Positions 7,932 through 18,098 of a stretch of DNA of 64,000 nucleotides are shown here, piece after piece (position 1 is the stretch's first letter; the number at the start of each line of letters is the position of its first letter). Source of the DNA: an uncultured Aquimarina sp. (GTDB lineage: Bacteria; Bacteroidota; Bacteroidia; Flavobacteriales; Flavobacteriaceae). The stretch covers positions 186,001 to 250,000 of the forward strand of contig CANMMM010000004.1 in assembly GCA_947498935.1 (NCBI GenBank). The letters run 5' to 3'. Under the pieces are notes generated by a model. The model ran no database searches. It was given only the letters and a program-made list of their open reading frames with translations, and was not told the DNA's origin. Both the position numbers and the translations under genes were made by a program.

Positions 7932-10124
7932 TTAATTTATGTGCTTTAGAATGCATTTTTGTAAATCTTCTTTTTGTAATGGTTTGTTTATCAGGCCATT
8001 CATTCCTGCGTCTAAACATTTTGGAGCAACTTCGTCTAATTCAGAAGCAGTCAATGCGATGATAGGAGTTTTGGAGTCAAAAACTCTTATTTTTTTTGTC
8101 GCTTCCATACCGTTTAATACAGGCATATTGATGTCCATTAGTACAATATCATAGGTGCTGTTTTGTAATGCTTCGATGGTGTCGAGTCCATTTTCTGTAA
8201 TGGTTACTGAGCATCCAATGGCTTCTAATAGTTTGCGTGTGATCATTTGATTGATCTTGTGGTCTTCGGCTACTAATACATTTGCGTTCATTTGATCTAT
8301 GGTATTGTTTAGTTTATGTAAGGGATCATTACCTATAGGCTTGCTATTTGTGTGATTTGGTGTTGTTACATGTAGGTCAAAAAAGAAAGTAGAGCCTTTA
8401 TCTTTTTTACTTTTGAATTGGATAGTGCTCCCCATATTTTGTAGTAGATTCTTGACGATGGTCAATCCTAATCCAGTACCTTCTTTATTATCAAAAACAC
8501 TTCCGACTTGCGTGAATTCTTCGAATATAAATTCTTGCTGATCCTCTGGTATTCCAATTCCACTATCTGTTACTTCAAACCGAATACATAATTGATGGTC
8601 CGTTTTGCGCATCAGTTGAATACGTATGTCGATCGTTCCTATTTCGGTGAATTTGATTGCATTATCTATAAGATTGGTTACTACTTCTGTGGTGCTAATA
8701 GCATCTACTTCGATAAGTCGTGGAATGGTATGATCGTATGTAAGTGTTATGGGAAGCTGTTTTTTAGTGGTTATCTCTTTAAAAGAAGCGATTACATTAT
8801 TGATTAGTGTAAATAAATTGATAGGAGTTTGGGTAAAATCATTTCTCTTATGATCAATTTTACTAATATTTAGTACTTTGTTGACTAGATTTAATAGATA
8901 ATCTGCTGAGTGTTTTAAAGAGTTTAGTAAACTGGTATCATTAGTTGAAGTGTTGTTTTCTAGTAATAAAGAAGAGATTCCAACGACTCCATATAGAGGC
9001 GTTCGTAATTCGTGACTAATGGTAGAGATAAATTGAGATTTGATCGTGCTAAGTTCTTCTGCTTGATGCTTTGCAGTGTCTAATTCTCTGTTTTTAGTAC
9101 TCAGTATTTTGTTCATTCGTGTTTTTATATTGTATTCTTTATGATAAAAAAATACGGTTCCGAAAAGAAGTAACAGCCCTGAGAGGGATACGTATAGAAT
9201 GATTTTATTGTGTTTAGCAATGTTTAAGAGGAGTTCTTTTTCTCGCAGGTTTGCGGCTAATTTTTGTTCATATTCATCTATTCTGAAACGAATTTTAGTG
9301 ATTTCTCTACTTTTAGATCTAGTGTGTTCGAATACTTTTTTTTCGCTGGTTTGTAGTTTTTTTCGTTCTATTAATGCGAGGTCGTATTTGCCAGTTAGTT
9401 CATACATTTCTGCTTTATATTGATGTAGGTAGCTAGTGCCTTTGGGCCAATAGGGTTGTTTTTTTAATATGACTTCGGATTGTTCGAAGTATTTTTTTGC
9501 AGCACTAAATTTGTGTAATGATGTTAGTTGTCTAGCTTTTAGGAGGTAGTAATGCCCTAAATTTGTACAATTAGTAGCCTTCATAAAAATATGATCAGCC
9601 TCTTTTAAATAATTGTGTGCATCATTTACTTTGTTAAGATCTAGGTGGGTTCGTATGGTGTTAAGCAAAGCTGTTTCATATTGTTTGCTACTCGTTATAG
9701 TAATGGATGTTAATGCGTCTTTGTAGTAGGAAAGTGCTTTGTTGGGTTGCTGTTTTTGATGATAATATAAATTGCCCAGTGTGTTTAATGCCTTAGGTAG
9801 GGCTAATTTGTTATCATTACTACTGGCGTATGTCAATGCTTTTTTTAAGTCTCTTTCTGCATTGGCATAGTCTATGATCTCATAGTGTATGCTTCCCATT
9901 ATAGCATAGGCGTTTGCTAAGGTAATGGTATCTTCTGATTCATGTGCGTAGGTAGCAGCTTTGGAGGCAATGGCCAGTGCGCGATACATATTATTCTTGT
10001 CTTTTAGTGCATTGGCTTTTACGAGCATCATTTGTAGGCTGTCTACAGGGTGTGTAGATGACTGTGCATACAAAGACAGAAAAATACTATGCAATAGTAG
10101 AATAGAAACAGATGTTTTCAACAC
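7932..10124 (-). CDS. TPR-containing hybrid sensor histidine kinase (paralogue of 5527-7731)
   Basis: 730 aa with the same domain order as its neighbour: signal peptide 1-21 ending SLYAQ, TPR-like repeats 40-265, membrane helix about 307-328, HisKA with His371 in STISHELRTPLYG, HATPase_c (NLIDNAIKFTE, DSGIGIP, GTGLGLTIV) and a receiver with Asp664 in LMDINMP and Lys715. The flanks of His and Asp are nearly identical between the two proteins while the TPR sensors have diverged. This suggests a tandem duplication followed by change in what is sensed. Signal and target are unknown. Confidence 0.93.
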   Translation of the reverse strand: MLKTSVSILLLHSIFLSLYAQSSTHPVDSLQMMLVKANALKDKNNMYRALAIASKAATYAHESEDTITLANAYAIMGSIHYEIIDYANAERDLKKALTYASSNDNKLALPKALNTLGNLYYHQKQQPNKALSYYKDALTSITITSSKQYETALLNTIRTHLDLNKVNDAHNYLKEADHIFMKATNCTNLGHYYLLKARQLTSLHKFSAAKKYFEQSEVILKKQPYWPKGTSYLHQYKAEMYELTGKYDLALIERKKLQTSEKKVFEHTRSKSREITKIRFRIDEYEQKLAANLREKELLLNIAKHNKIILYVSLSGLLLLFGTVFFYHKEYNIKTRMNKILSTKNRELDTAKHQAEELSTIKSQFISTISHELRTPLYGVVGISSLLLENNTSTNDTSLLNSLKHSADYLLNLVNKVLNISKIDHKRNDFTQTPINLFTLINNVIASFKEITTKKQLPITLTYDHTIPRLIEVDAISTTEVVTNLIDNAIKFTEIGTIDIRIQLMRKTDHQLCIRFEVTDSGIGIPEDQQEFIFEEFTQVGSVFDNKEGTGLGLTIVKNLLQNMGSTIQFKSKKDKGSTFFFDLHVTTPNHTNSKPIGNDPLHKLNNTIDQMNANVLVAEDHKINQMITRKLLEAIGCSVTITENGLDTIEALQNSTYDIVLMDINMPVLNGMEATKKIRVFDSKTPIIALTASELDEVAPKCLDAGMNGLINKPLQKEDLQKCILKHIN

Positions 10125-10559
10125 AAAATAATTTTAATAGTATATCAATACGGCTTGTGATTAACAAGATGTATTGAGTACGTATTGTTTTTTATAGCTT
10201 AAAAAATAATTTGTGTAAATGTTGTGCGATTGTCTGTTAATTAGGGTTATGAATAGTTTTGCAATATACTGATTTTTAGAGTAAAAATCAAATTTAAGGA
10301 GCATACTTGTATTTTTTGTAATGCTATAGTTCCAGCTAAAATAGAATCACAAGTTGGGTTGTGAGCTGTTTTTTTAACTGGAACTACACGGATCATTTTG
10401 GCGGGTATTGGTCGCTTAGAATCACCGAAGCTGCTATGAATTTGCGTTAGGGATAGCAGTGGAAATCCCACAGCCCGACCTTAGGAGGAGCGAGGAATTG
10501 CAACGGATAGCCCGACCCCCGACCTAAGAAGGGGGTAACGCCCATATATAGTACAAGCA
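10125..10559. other. Intergenic region with repeat remnants
   Basis: Contains family 1 repeat copy 2 and, just left of it, CTGCTATGAATT, which resembles the right end of repeat family 2. The only ORF (74 codons, minus) crosses the repeat and is not credible. No promoter for the kinase at 10124 could be identified. Confidence 0.4.
10444..10543 (-). repeat. Intergenic repeat family 1, copy 2 (subtype A)
   Basis: 100 bp read on the minus strand, from GGGCGTTACCC to CCCTAACGC. It is longer than the other copies because the left arm is extended by a small hairpin (CCCCCGACCTAAGAAGGGGG). It starts 16 bp after the stop codon of the 10560-11462 gene, in the sense direction. Confidence 0.85.
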
Positions 10560-11462
10560 CTATATAGATTTATAAACAAGACCTACAGAATACGCAGATT
10601 CTTTATTAAAGTTACGTCCATCTAGGTTTTTTCCAACGGTAGCTGATACACCGATGTTTTTTAAAATAGGGACATATAAATTTACATTGATATTTAGAAA
10701 GTCTACTTCGGTCTCTGGTAAAATATTAGGCCCTCCAGCAGCAGCAAATTCTTCGGTTCCAATATCGAGTCCATCCATAGAATCCTGGTATACTAGTTGG
10801 CTATCTACATAGAAAAATTCATGTGTATAGCCGAGTTTAAAGCCATATACGAGTGCACTTGGTACGTCAAAGTCACTACTCCATTTATAGCGGTAGCCTG
10901 CTTGTGCAGAGACAAAGATGTTAGATATAGTTTTGTATTGTGTAATCAAATCTCCGTTTAATGAATTGGCATTGGTACCTAATGATAATACGCCTGCGCC
11001 CTCATAATCTCCAATGGGAATGTTAATTCCTGCTGCAGCCCCTATTGTAAACTTTCCAGTGTCTTTGGATTTAGTTTCAGCGATTTTTAGTTTGGTGTAA
11101 AAAGTAAGGTCTTGTACACCAGATACAGAGGCTTCATTGAGTACAGGATCGGGCTGCCCGTTGTCGCTTTGTACATTGATATACGGGATGCTTAGTGAGG
11201 CAGATAAATAATCTGTAATTCCGTATTCTCCATAAATACCCAATATGTAAGATTCAATACCTGCTAAGCCTGCTGGATTCCCATCTGTGAGGGTGGTGCC
11301 CCTGTAGAACCGATCATAGTTTTTAAAAGTGTAACTAGTGGCGAGTGTTAATTCTTTGCTTTTTGGGTAAAAACCGCTGACTTCTGTCTGTGCTATAAGG
11401 GTAGAAGTAGTGATAAAAATGGTAAGAACAAAGAGTAGATTCTTTTGTTTTGGGTGTAACAT
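10560..11462 (-). CDS. Predicted outer-membrane beta-barrel protein
   Basis: 300 aa. Signal peptide 1-25 (FITTSTLIAQ). The mature chain is a series of amphipathic strands (YILGIYGEYGITDYLSASLSIP, FTIGAAAGINIPIGDYEG, NIFVSAQAGYRYKW) and ends in a barrel-closing strand SAYSVGLVYKSI. The pattern GEYGITDYLSASLSIPY followed by GxGxGxNIPIGDY is like the MetA/phenol-degradation-type transporter barrels (PF13557-like), but I could not confirm this. It may be a small-molecule channel. Monocistronic; repeat copy 2 follows directly. Confidence 0.7.
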   Translation of the reverse strand: MLHPKQKNLLFVLTIFITTSTLIAQTEVSGFYPKSKELTLATSYTFKNYDRFYRGTTLTDGNPAGLAGIESYILGIYGEYGITDYLSASLSIPYINVQSDNGQPDPVLNEASVSGVQDLTFYTKLKIAETKSKDTGKFTIGAAAGINIPIGDYEGAGVLSLGTNANSLNGDLITQYKTISNIFVSAQAGYRYKWSSDFDVPSALVYGFKLGYTHEFFYVDSQLVYQDSMDGLDIGTEEFAAAGGPNILPETEVDFLNINVNLYVPILKNIGVSATVGKNLDGRNFNKESAYSVGLVYKSI

Positions 11463-11572
11463 GTTTTTTAATTTAAGTTAATAACGGTTAATAGGTCGTA
11501 AATTCCCCTAAATTCTTATGTTAATGTGTTATTTATTTGTTAAAAGTTAGTTTTGAGTATATAATAATTTGA

Positions 11573-12040
11573 TTACCAGTGTGTGAATGGATTTTTGGAT
11601 AGATAGGAATTGTAGTATCGTTTGTCTCCTGTGACTTCTTGCCCAAGCCAATCGGGTTTACTAAAGCTTTCGTTTTCTGAGTCTAATTCGATTTCGGCGA
11701 GTATCAATCCTTTGTTTACGCCATGGAATTCGTCTACTTCTATTGTATGTTTGCCTGTTTTTATTAGGTATCGTGTTTTTTCGATGGTGCCTTCTTCACA
11801 GAGAGGGATTAATGCCATGGCTTCTTGGTATGGTATTTCTTTTTCCCACTCGAATCGCGTAGTCCCTGAGGCATTACTTTTTCCTTTGATCGTAATGAAT
11901 CCTGTTTGATTTTTGATGCGTATGCGTACGGTGCGAAGAGGATCGGTATTGAGGTAGCCTTGTATGATTTGTGTATGACTGTGTGCCGCTGTTTTATAAG
12001 CAGTGTTTTTGACTAAAAATTTGCGTTCTATTTCTATCAT
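11573..12040 (-). CDS. CYTH domain protein, probable inorganic triphosphatase
   Basis: 155 aa from ATG 12040. A TTG 18 nt upstream would add six residues, but the family begins directly at the EIERKF (ExExK) motif, which favours the ATG. CYTH proteins form a tunnel of beta strands that binds triphosphate and two metal ions. Visible motifs are IEIERKFLV at the N-terminus, the basic strand TVRIRIKN, FITIKGK, FEWEKEIP, and the acidic pair in VDEFHG...LAEIELDSE. The size fits single-domain bacterial members that act as tripolyphosphatases. Physiological substrate unknown. Confidence 0.88.
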   Translation of the reverse strand: MIEIERKFLVKNTAYKTAAHSHTQIIQGYLNTDPLRTVRIRIKNQTGFITIKGKSNASGTTRFEWEKEIPYQEAMALIPLCEEGTIEKTRYLIKTGKHTIEVDEFHGVNKGLILAEIELDSENESFSKPDWLGQEVTGDKRYYNSYLSKNPFTHW

Positions 12041-12124
12041 TGATGAGTTCGAGGACAAAAAAATATTCCTTAACTAATACAATAATGAATATTAATTAAG
12101 GAATATAATGTATTTTGACTTTAA

Positions 12125-12568
12125 TTATCGTTGCTGCATCACTACGTAGTGTGATCTACAGCTAGATTCTTCTTCAGTTTCTGAAATCGTATCGAATTCA
12201 ACTACTGCCTTGCTCTGGTTTTCTACATCAATTTTAATAAATAAACGATGGCTTTTACTAGAATTATGATATCTATCAACATTAAAAGGTTTTTTTGTAA
12301 TCCTTTTGATGATTTCTTTTGGATCGTTGTCTCCTGGAGTTGTATTGGTAGCAGTACCTCTATAGGTTTCATTACATCCATTAGTGCGTAATGTAAAGCT
12401 GTACTGTATGGTGTTTTCTGCTGTCCAAGTCACTTTTAATTCTTGATAATAAGTATCTTCTGCATTTTGACTTTGGGCAATATATGTTTTTGGACTCGGA
12501 GGAGTTGCTGTAGCTGTTACAATTGCTACGTTAAAAGCAATAGCAACTAACAAAAGTGTTTTTTTCAT
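12125..12568 (-). CDS. Hypothetical secreted protein
   Basis: 147 aa from ATG 12568; a TTG two codons earlier is a less likely start. Signal peptide MKKTLLLVAIAFNVAIVTATA. The mature part is about 125 aa with a beta-rich pattern (YYQELKVTWTAENTIQYSFTLRTNGCNETYRGTA) and two Cys (in NGCNE and SSCRS) that could form a disulfide in the periplasm or outside the cell. No family recognised. Single gene with its own candidate promoter. Confidence 0.6.
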   Translation of the reverse strand: MKKTLLLVAIAFNVAIVTATATPPSPKTYIAQSQNAEDTYYQELKVTWTAENTIQYSFTLRTNGCNETYRGTATNTTPGDNDPKEIIKRITKKPFNVDRYHNSSKSHRLFIKIDVENQSKAVVEFDTISETEEESSCRSHYVVMQQR

Positions 12569-12630
12569 AAACAATAAGATTTAGGGTTAAGGAACTAACA
12601 TATATCGGATTATATTTAGTGACCTAACTA

Positions 12631-12638
12631 CAAATATA
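12631..12638 (-). promoter_or_regulatory. Candidate -7 box for the 12568 gene
   Basis: CAAATATA on the plus strand, i.e. TATATTTG on the minus strand, matches TAnnTTTG. No matching TTG was found 19-21 nt upstream. The implied leader is about 55 nt. Confidence 0.35.
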
Positions 12639-12773
12639 CTAAAATATATCTTCTTAAACGAAATATGCTTTTTTGGACTTTTACTGTTTTTATAGGGATA
12701 ATCATGGTTTTTAAAGCAACTAGAAAAAGTGTACATCATTTTATAAAATAGTAAATGTATGTTGAATACCTAG

Positions 12774-12781
12774 TACATTTG
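12774..12781 (+). promoter_or_regulatory. Candidate -7 box for dinB
   Basis: TACATTTG matches TAnnTTTG and lies 15 nt before the ATG at 12797. A -33 TTG at the usual distance is not visible. No obvious SOS-type operator was recognised. Confidence 0.35.
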
Positions 12782-12796
12782 TAATACTGATACTAG

Positions 12797-13903
12797 ATGA
12801 TTTTGGAGACACCTTTGAGCAATAGAAAAATTATACATGTAGATATGGATGCGTTTTATGCTTCTGTAGAACAGATGGATGCTCCAGAACTTAAAGGAAA
12901 ACCTGTAGCGGTAGGAGGTAGTAGTAAAAGAGGAGTGGTGAGTGCTGCGAGTTATGAGGCGCGTGTGTATGGAGTGCGTTCTGCAATGTCGGGTGTGCAG
13001 GCCAGAAAATTATGCTCGGATTTAATCTTTGTAAAACCTAGATTTGATCGCTATAAAGAAATTTCTGCAAAAATAAGAGCTATTTTTTTTGAGTATACTG
13101 ATTTGGTAGAGCCACTATCATTAGATGAAGCGTATCTAGATGTGACACAGAATAAAAAAGGAAATCCTAGTGCTTCATTACTGGCGTATGAAATCAGAAC
13201 ACGCATTTTTGAAGAGGTAGGACTTACTGCTTCTGCGGGTATCTCTATTAATAAGTTTGTGGCTAAAGTAGCGAGTGATTATAATAAACCGAATGGACAA
13301 AAGACAGTCGCTCCAGAAGAGGTGTTGTCTTTTTTGGAAGGGCTAGATGTTAAAAAATTTTATGGGGTAGGCAAAGTCACCAAGTCTAAAATGTATCAAA
13401 TGGGTATATATACGGGTAATGATCTAAAAGCTAGGTCAGAGGCTTTTTTGACTGCGCATTTTGGAAAAGCTGGAAAGCATTACTATCAGATTGTAAGAGG
13501 GATTCATTATAGTGCAGTAAAGCCTAATCGAGAACGAAAATCACTGGCTGCAGAAAGGACGTTTGCAGAAAATATTTCATCTGAGATTTATATGCTAGAG
13601 CGTTTAGAAAATATAGCCGAAGAGTTACAAAAACGTTTACAGCGAAACGAAGTAGCGGGTAGAACGGTAACTCTAAAGATTAAGTACAGTGATTTTTCTA
13701 CACAAACGCGTAGTAAAACAATCCCTTATTATGTAAGCGATGCTGCGATCTTATTGGATACTGCCAAAGAATTATTATACCAAGCTCCTATGAAGGATTC
13801 TGTACGATTACTAGGTATATCATTATCCAACCTTAATGCCGCAGAAAAAAACCAGAAAAAGAAAAATGAGGTTACACTCATTCAGTTAAAATTTGATTTT
13901 TGA
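12797..13903 (+). CDS. dinB: DNA polymerase IV (Y-family translesion polymerase)
   Basis: 368 aa, full length. It copies past damaged bases with low fidelity. The metal-binding palm motifs are DMDAFYASVE (Asp16, Asp18) and SLDEAYLDVT (Asp110, Glu111). The thumb and little-finger regions follow (YGVGKVTKSKM; RKSLAAERTFAENI). The last residues, QLKFDF, fit a sliding-clamp-binding peptide at the C-terminus as in other Pol IV proteins. It starts at the first ATG and stands alone on the plus strand. Confidence 0.95.
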   Translation: MILETPLSNRKIIHVDMDAFYASVEQMDAPELKGKPVAVGGSSKRGVVSAASYEARVYGVRSAMSGVQARKLCSDLIFVKPRFDRYKEISAKIRAIFFEYTDLVEPLSLDEAYLDVTQNKKGNPSASLLAYEIRTRIFEEVGLTASAGISINKFVAKVASDYNKPNGQKTVAPEEVLSFLEGLDVKKFYGVGKVTKSKMYQMGIYTGNDLKARSEAFLTAHFGKAGKHYYQIVRGIHYSAVKPNRERKSLAAERTFAENISSEIYMLERLENIAEELQKRLQRNEVAGRTVTLKIKYSDFSTQTRSKTIPYYVSDAAILLDTAKELLYQAPMKDSVRLLGISLSNLNAAEKNQKKKNEVTLIQLKFDF

Positions 13904-14391
13904 TTACGTGTATATATCTAAGTATTGTTGTGCCTGTAAATAGGTGTCATGAGTAGCTGTAGTGTATTTCTTGTTTTATAAGCTGGAAATTATTTTTTTG
14001 TGTAGTAATTTTTCTAATTGAGATGTGGGGTGTTTTAGGGGTTGTTTATTAGTTTTTTAGATAAGGTAATGCGGTTTTATCAGGGAATTGCACCCTGTTT
14101 TAAAGAAGTAAGTAAAAACAGTATTGATTTATTACAGAAAATAAAAAAAGTGTCTTTCGGTTGTGTTTTTTAACTACGTAGTAGTACGTATAAGGGCGAT
14201 ACTGGTAAAAAATTGATGTAAAACCATCTTTTTGATAGGTGTAAACGATAGGAATAATGAAAATCTAGCATTTAATTATTGCATTTTGTTCAATTTTTGA
14301 ACATGATTTTAGATCATTTCTTAGAGAAAGATAGACAAAAGTGCTTATCTATTTTAATTCATTATAAATACGCCATAAAAACAGTAAAGCC
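13904..14391. other. Intergenic region upstream of sdhCAB, no gene seen
   Basis: About 490 bp of AT-rich DNA. ACTACGTAGT (14173-14182) is a perfect 10-bp palindrome followed by a second TACGTA at 14185. It could be a protein-binding site for control of sdh, but lies about 220 bp from the promoter. Nothing else supportable. Confidence 0.35.
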
Positions 14392-14422
14392 TTGTTAAAA
14401 ACAAGTTGGAGGCTTATTTTTG
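14392..14422 (+). promoter_or_regulatory. sdhCAB promoter, TTG-N20-TATTTTTG
   Basis: TTG at 14392-14394 and TATTTTTG at 14415-14422, separated by 20 nt, form a full match to the Bacteroidetes housekeeping promoter. Expected transcription start is near 14428, giving a leader of about 22 nt before the sdhC ATG. Confidence 0.7.
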
Positions 14423-14450
14423 TTAATCAAATTTATAAACATTCTTCATA

Positions 14451-15116
14451 ATGAGTGGATTGATAAAATCTTCAATAGCTAGAAAGGTTGCGATGGCACT
14501 TTCAGGACTTTTTTTGGTGTTTTTCTTGTTACAACATTTTACAATTAATTTCACCTCTATTTTTAGTCCAGATACCTTCAATGAATTATCCCATTTTATG
14601 GGTACAAATCCTTTAGTACAATTTGTGTTACAACCCGTATTGATTTTTGGTGTTGTATTTCATTTTGTGATGGGCTTTGTTTTAGAACTTAAAAACAGAA
14701 ATGCGAGAGCTGTAAAGTATGCCAAATACAATGGTGGTGCGAATGCTTCTTGGATGTCTAGAAATATGATTCTTTCTGGATTAGTGATCTTATCTTTTCT
14801 AGGATTGCATTTCTATGATTTTTGGATTCCAGAAATGGTACATAAATATGTAGAGTTTGCACCAGCAGACTCGACACGTTATTATCACGAATTAGTAGAA
14901 AAATTTGTGAGTCCTGTGAGAACAGGTTTATATATTATTTCATTTGTGTTTTTGGCACTACACTTGTGGCATGGTTTTGCTTCTTCTTTTCAGTCTGTAG
15001 GATTTAATAATAAATTTGCTGTCGGAGCTAAGAAGTTTGCAAAAGCATTTGCAATTGTTATTCCACTAGGATTCATCATTGTTTCCATTGTATTGCATTT
15101 TTCACATAACCACTAA
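14451..15116 (+). CDS. sdhC: Succinate dehydrogenase cytochrome b subunit (B-type)
   Basis: 221 aa membrane anchor. It has five hydrophobic segments, the number expected for the single-subunit, di-heme B-type anchor (as in Bacillus SdhC and Wolinella FrdC), with His residues in helices ([42 protein letters not shown]) available as heme ligands. It passes electrons between SdhB and menaquinone in the inner membrane. First gene of sdhCAB, with a clear promoter; sdhA starts 10 nt after its stop. Confidence 0.94.
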   Translation: MSGLIKSSIARKVAMALSGLFLVFFLLQHFTINFTSIFSPDTFNELSHFMGTNPLVQFVLQPVLIFGVVFHFVMGFVLELKNRNARAVKYAKYNGGANASWMSRNMILSGLVILSFLGLHFYDFWIPEMVHKYVEFAPADSTRYYHELVEKFVSPVRTGLYIISFVFLALHLWHGFASSFQSVGFNNKFAVGAKKFAKAFAIVIPLGFIIVSIVLHFSHNH

Positions 15117-15126
15117 AACCACGTAT

Positions 15127-17142
15127 ATGTCAATTTTAGATTCTAAAATACCAGAAGGTCCACTGGCAGATAAGTGGACAACACATAAAAATAATATCAA
15201 CCTAGTGAACCCTGCGAATAAGCGTAATATCGATGTAATCGTAGTGGGTACAGGATTAGCAGGAGGAAGTGCTGCTGCTACCTTAGCAGAACTAGGATAT
15301 AATGTAAAAACATTTTGCTACCAAGATTCTCCAAGAAGGGCGCACTCGATTGCAGCACAAGGAGGGATCAATGCAGCGAAAAATTACCAAGGGGACGGAG
15401 ATTCTAGTTACCGTCTTTTTTATGATACTGTAAAAGGAGGAGATTACCGTTCTAGAGAAGCAAACGTATATCGATTAGCAGAAGTATCTGCCAATATTAT
15501 CGACCAATGTGTGGCTCAAGGGGTGCCTTTTGCTAGAGAATACGGAGGATTGTTAGATAACCGTTCGTTTGGAGGGGTATTAGTATCTCGTACTTTTTAT
15601 GCCAAAGGACAAACAGGACAGCAACTCCTATTAGGAGCGTATTCTGCTATGAATCGCCAAATTAATAGAGGAAAAATACAAGCCTTTAACCGTCATGAAA
15701 TGCTAGATCTAGTAAAGATTGATGGAAAGGCAAGAGGAATTATAGCGCGTAACTTAGTTACTGGAGAGATTGAACGCCATTCTGCACATGCTGTGGTATT
15801 GGCTACAGGTGGATACGGAAATGTATTCTTTTTGAGTACGAATGCGATGGGTAGTAATGTGATGGCAGCATGGAGAGCACACCGAAGAGGTGCATTTTTT
15901 GCCAATCCATGCTATACGCAGATCCACCCTACTTGTATTCCAGTATCAGGGGATCATCAGTCTAAGCTAACGCTGATGTCTGAATCATTACGTAATGATG
16001 GACGTATTTGGGTGCCAAAACGCAAAGAAGATGCAGAAGCTATTAGAGCAGGAAAATTAAAACCTACTCAATTATCAGAAGAAGAAAGAGATTATTATTT
16101 AGAGCGTAGATACCCGGCATTTGGTAACCTAGTACCTAGAGATGTTGCTTCTAGAGCAGCAAAAGAAAGATGTGATGCAGGATTTGGAGTTAATAAAACA
16201 GGAGAAGCAGTATACCTAGATTTTGCTGCTGCCATACAACGTTATGGAAAAGAAAAAGCACTAACTTCTGGAATACACAACCCTTCTGCGCAACAAATTT
16301 TAGAATTAGGAGAAAAGGTAATCGAGGATAAGTACGGAAACTTATTCCAGATGTATGAAAAGATTGTAGATGAAAATCCATACAAAACACCAATGATGAT
16401 TTACCCTGCGGTACACTACACAATGGGTGGATTATGGGTAGATTACAACTTGCAGACTACAGTACCAGGATGTTATGCGGCAGGAGAAGCGAATTTCTCT
16501 GACCACGGTGCCAATAGATTAGGTGCCTCTGCATTGATGCAAGGACTAGCAGATGGGTATTTTGTATTACCATATACGATTGGAGATTACTTATCGCATG
16601 ATATACGTACAGGAAAAATACCAACAGATACGCCAGAGTTCGACCAAGCAGAAAAAGAGGTTACGGAGCGTATTCAGAAATTAATGAGTGGTGCTGGTAC
16701 ACATTCTGTAGATTACTACCATAAGAAATTAGGTAAAATTATGTGGAATAAGTGTGGAATGTCTCGTAATGAAAAAGAGCTGAAAGAAGCGATCGACGAG
16801 ATTTCTGAACTAAGAGCAGATTTCTGGAAGAATGTAAAAGTGCCAGGAGATGCGAATGGTATGAATACAGAATTAGAAAAAGCAGGACGCGTTGCTGATT
16901 TCTTAGAACTAGGAGAATTGTTTGCTAAAGATGCATTGAACCGTAATGAATCTTGTGGAGGACACTTTAGAGAAGAGTCTGTAGAACAATCAGGGGAGCA
17001 AAAAGGCGAAGCATTAAGAGACGATGTAAACTTTAAGTACGTAGCTGCTTGGGAATACAAAGGAGCTCCAAAAGAAGCAGTACTACATAAAGAAGAGCTG
17101 ACTTTTGATAATATAGAATTAAAAACACGTAGTTATAAATAG
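15127..17142 (+). CDS. sdhA: Succinate dehydrogenase/fumarate reductase flavoprotein subunit
   Basis: 671 aa from ATG 15127 ([11 protein letters not shown]). An open frame extends upstream into sdhC but the ATG after the short gap is the natural start. FAD site [17 protein letters not shown]; the [11 protein letters not shown] region where the His that links FAD is expected in this family; capping/active-site motifs HPTCIP and [30 protein letters not shown] near 480. It oxidises succinate to fumarate on the cytoplasmic side. Length and the extended C-terminal tail fit the B-type (Bacteroidetes/epsilon) group rather than the mitochondrial type. Confidence 0.96.
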   Translation: MSILDSKIPEGPLADKWTTHKNNINLVNPANKRNIDVIVVGTGLAGGSAAATLAELGYNVKTFCYQDSPRRAHSIAAQGGINAAKNYQGDGDSSYRLFYDTVKGGDYRSREANVYRLAEVSANIIDQCVAQGVPFAREYGGLLDNRSFGGVLVSRTFYAKGQTGQQLLLGAYSAMNRQINRGKIQAFNRHEMLDLVKIDGKARGIIARNLVTGEIERHSAHAVVLATGGYGNVFFLSTNAMGSNVMAAWRAHRRGAFFANPCYTQIHPTCIPVSGDHQSKLTLMSESLRNDGRIWVPKRKEDAEAIRAGKLKPTQLSEEERDYYLERRYPAFGNLVPRDVASRAAKERCDAGFGVNKTGEAVYLDFAAAIQRYGKEKALTSGIHNPSAQQILELGEKVIEDKYGNLFQMYEKIVDENPYKTPMMIYPAVHYTMGGLWVDYNLQTTVPGCYAAGEANFSDHGANRLGASALMQGLADGYFVLPYTIGDYLSHDIRTGKIPTDTPEFDQAEKEVTERIQKLMSGAGTHSVDYYHKKLGKIMWNKCGMSRNEKELKEAIDEISELRADFWKNVKVPGDANGMNTELEKAGRVADFLELGELFAKDALNRNESCGGHFREESVEQSGEQKGEALRDDVNFKYVAAWEYKGAPKEAVLHKEELTFDNIELKTRSYK

Positions 17143-17215
17143 TTGATGGTTGTAGTTGTCACTAGTACGATGACTAGTCGGCAATACACAACTAGACAAC
17201 CAAAAACTAGAAATT

Positions 17216-17962
17216 ATGAATCTTACATTAAAAATATGGCGTCAGAAAGATGCTAACGCTCAAGGAAAGATCGTAGAATACCCAATATCTGGTGTAGAAG
17301 GAGATATGTCTTTTTTAGAAATGCTAGACGTATTAAATGAAGGATTGATCAATAAAGGCGAAGAGCCTGTGGTATTCGATCACGATTGTAGAGAAGGAAT
17401 TTGTGGAGCATGTTCGCTACAGATCAATGGAGAACCTCACGGTCCAGACCGTTTAGTAACTACCTGTCAATTACACATGCGTAAGTTTAACGACGGTGAT
17501 ACAATTTTTATAGAGCCTTTTAGAGCCAAGGCATTTCCAGTAGTAAAGGATTTGATGGTAGACAGAAGTGCTTTTGATAGAATACAACATGCAGGAGGGT
17601 ATATTTCTGTAAATACTTCAGGAAATACGATAGATGCTAATGCAATTCCTGTGAATAAAGAAGATGCTGACGATGCTTTTTCGGCAGCAACTTGTATCGG
17701 GTGTGGAGCTTGTGTAGCTGCATGTAAAAATGCATCTGCAATGCTATTTACTTCGGCTAAGGTATCACAATACGCATTGTTACCACAAGGACAAGTAGAA
17801 GCTACAGACCGTGTATTAGCAATGGTGAATCAAATGGACGAAGAAGGTTTTGGTAACTGTACCAATACGGGAGCATGTGAAATTGAATGTCCAAAAGGAA
17901 TTTCATTAGAAAACATAGCACGTATGAACAGAGAATACCTAAAAGCGAGTGCAAAAGGATAA
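17216..17962 (+). CDS. sdhB: Succinate dehydrogenase/fumarate reductase iron-sulfur subunit
   Basis: 248 aa. The N-terminal ferredoxin-like domain carries the [2Fe-2S] ligands in [16 protein letters not shown] and the Cys of VTTCQLH. The C-terminal domain carries [11 protein letters not shown] and [14 protein letters not shown] for the [4Fe-4S] and [3Fe-4S] centres. It relays electrons from FAD in SdhA to the heme anchor SdhC. The 73-nt gap after sdhA contains repeated ACTAGT and complementary GTTGTC/GACAAC segments that may fold. A strong terminator follows, so the operon is sdhC-sdhA-sdhB. Confidence 0.96.
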   Translation: MNLTLKIWRQKDANAQGKIVEYPISGVEGDMSFLEMLDVLNEGLINKGEEPVVFDHDCREGICGACSLQINGEPHGPDRLVTTCQLHMRKFNDGDTIFIEPFRAKAFPVVKDLMVDRSAFDRIQHAGGYISVNTSGNTIDANAIPVNKEDADDAFSAATCIGCGACVAACKNASAMLFTSAKVSQYALLPQGQVEATDRVLAMVNQMDEEGFGNCTNTGACEIECPKGISLENIARMNREYLKASAKG

Positions 17963-18005
17963 ACACAGCATGTTCATGATACGAGTGCTGATATAATAGC
18001 GCTTT

Positions 18006-18043
18006 AAAAAGCTTCAAATTCTCAAGAATTTGAAGCTTTTTTT
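18006..18043 (+). terminator. Rho-independent terminator of sdhCAB
   Basis: AAAAAGCTTCAAATTCT pairs with AATTTGAAGCTTTTT around a CAAG loop, ending in a T-run. It lies 44 nt after the sdhB stop. Confidence 0.88.
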
Positions 18044-18098
18044 GTTAAAATTCGCTTTTTTGGGGTAACATTTTGCTGTGTAATAATATTAATATATG

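Noticed and set aside
10247-10471. 74-codon ORF on the minus strand
   Set aside because: It runs into repeat family 1 copy 2 and has no family similarity or start context; more likely chance.
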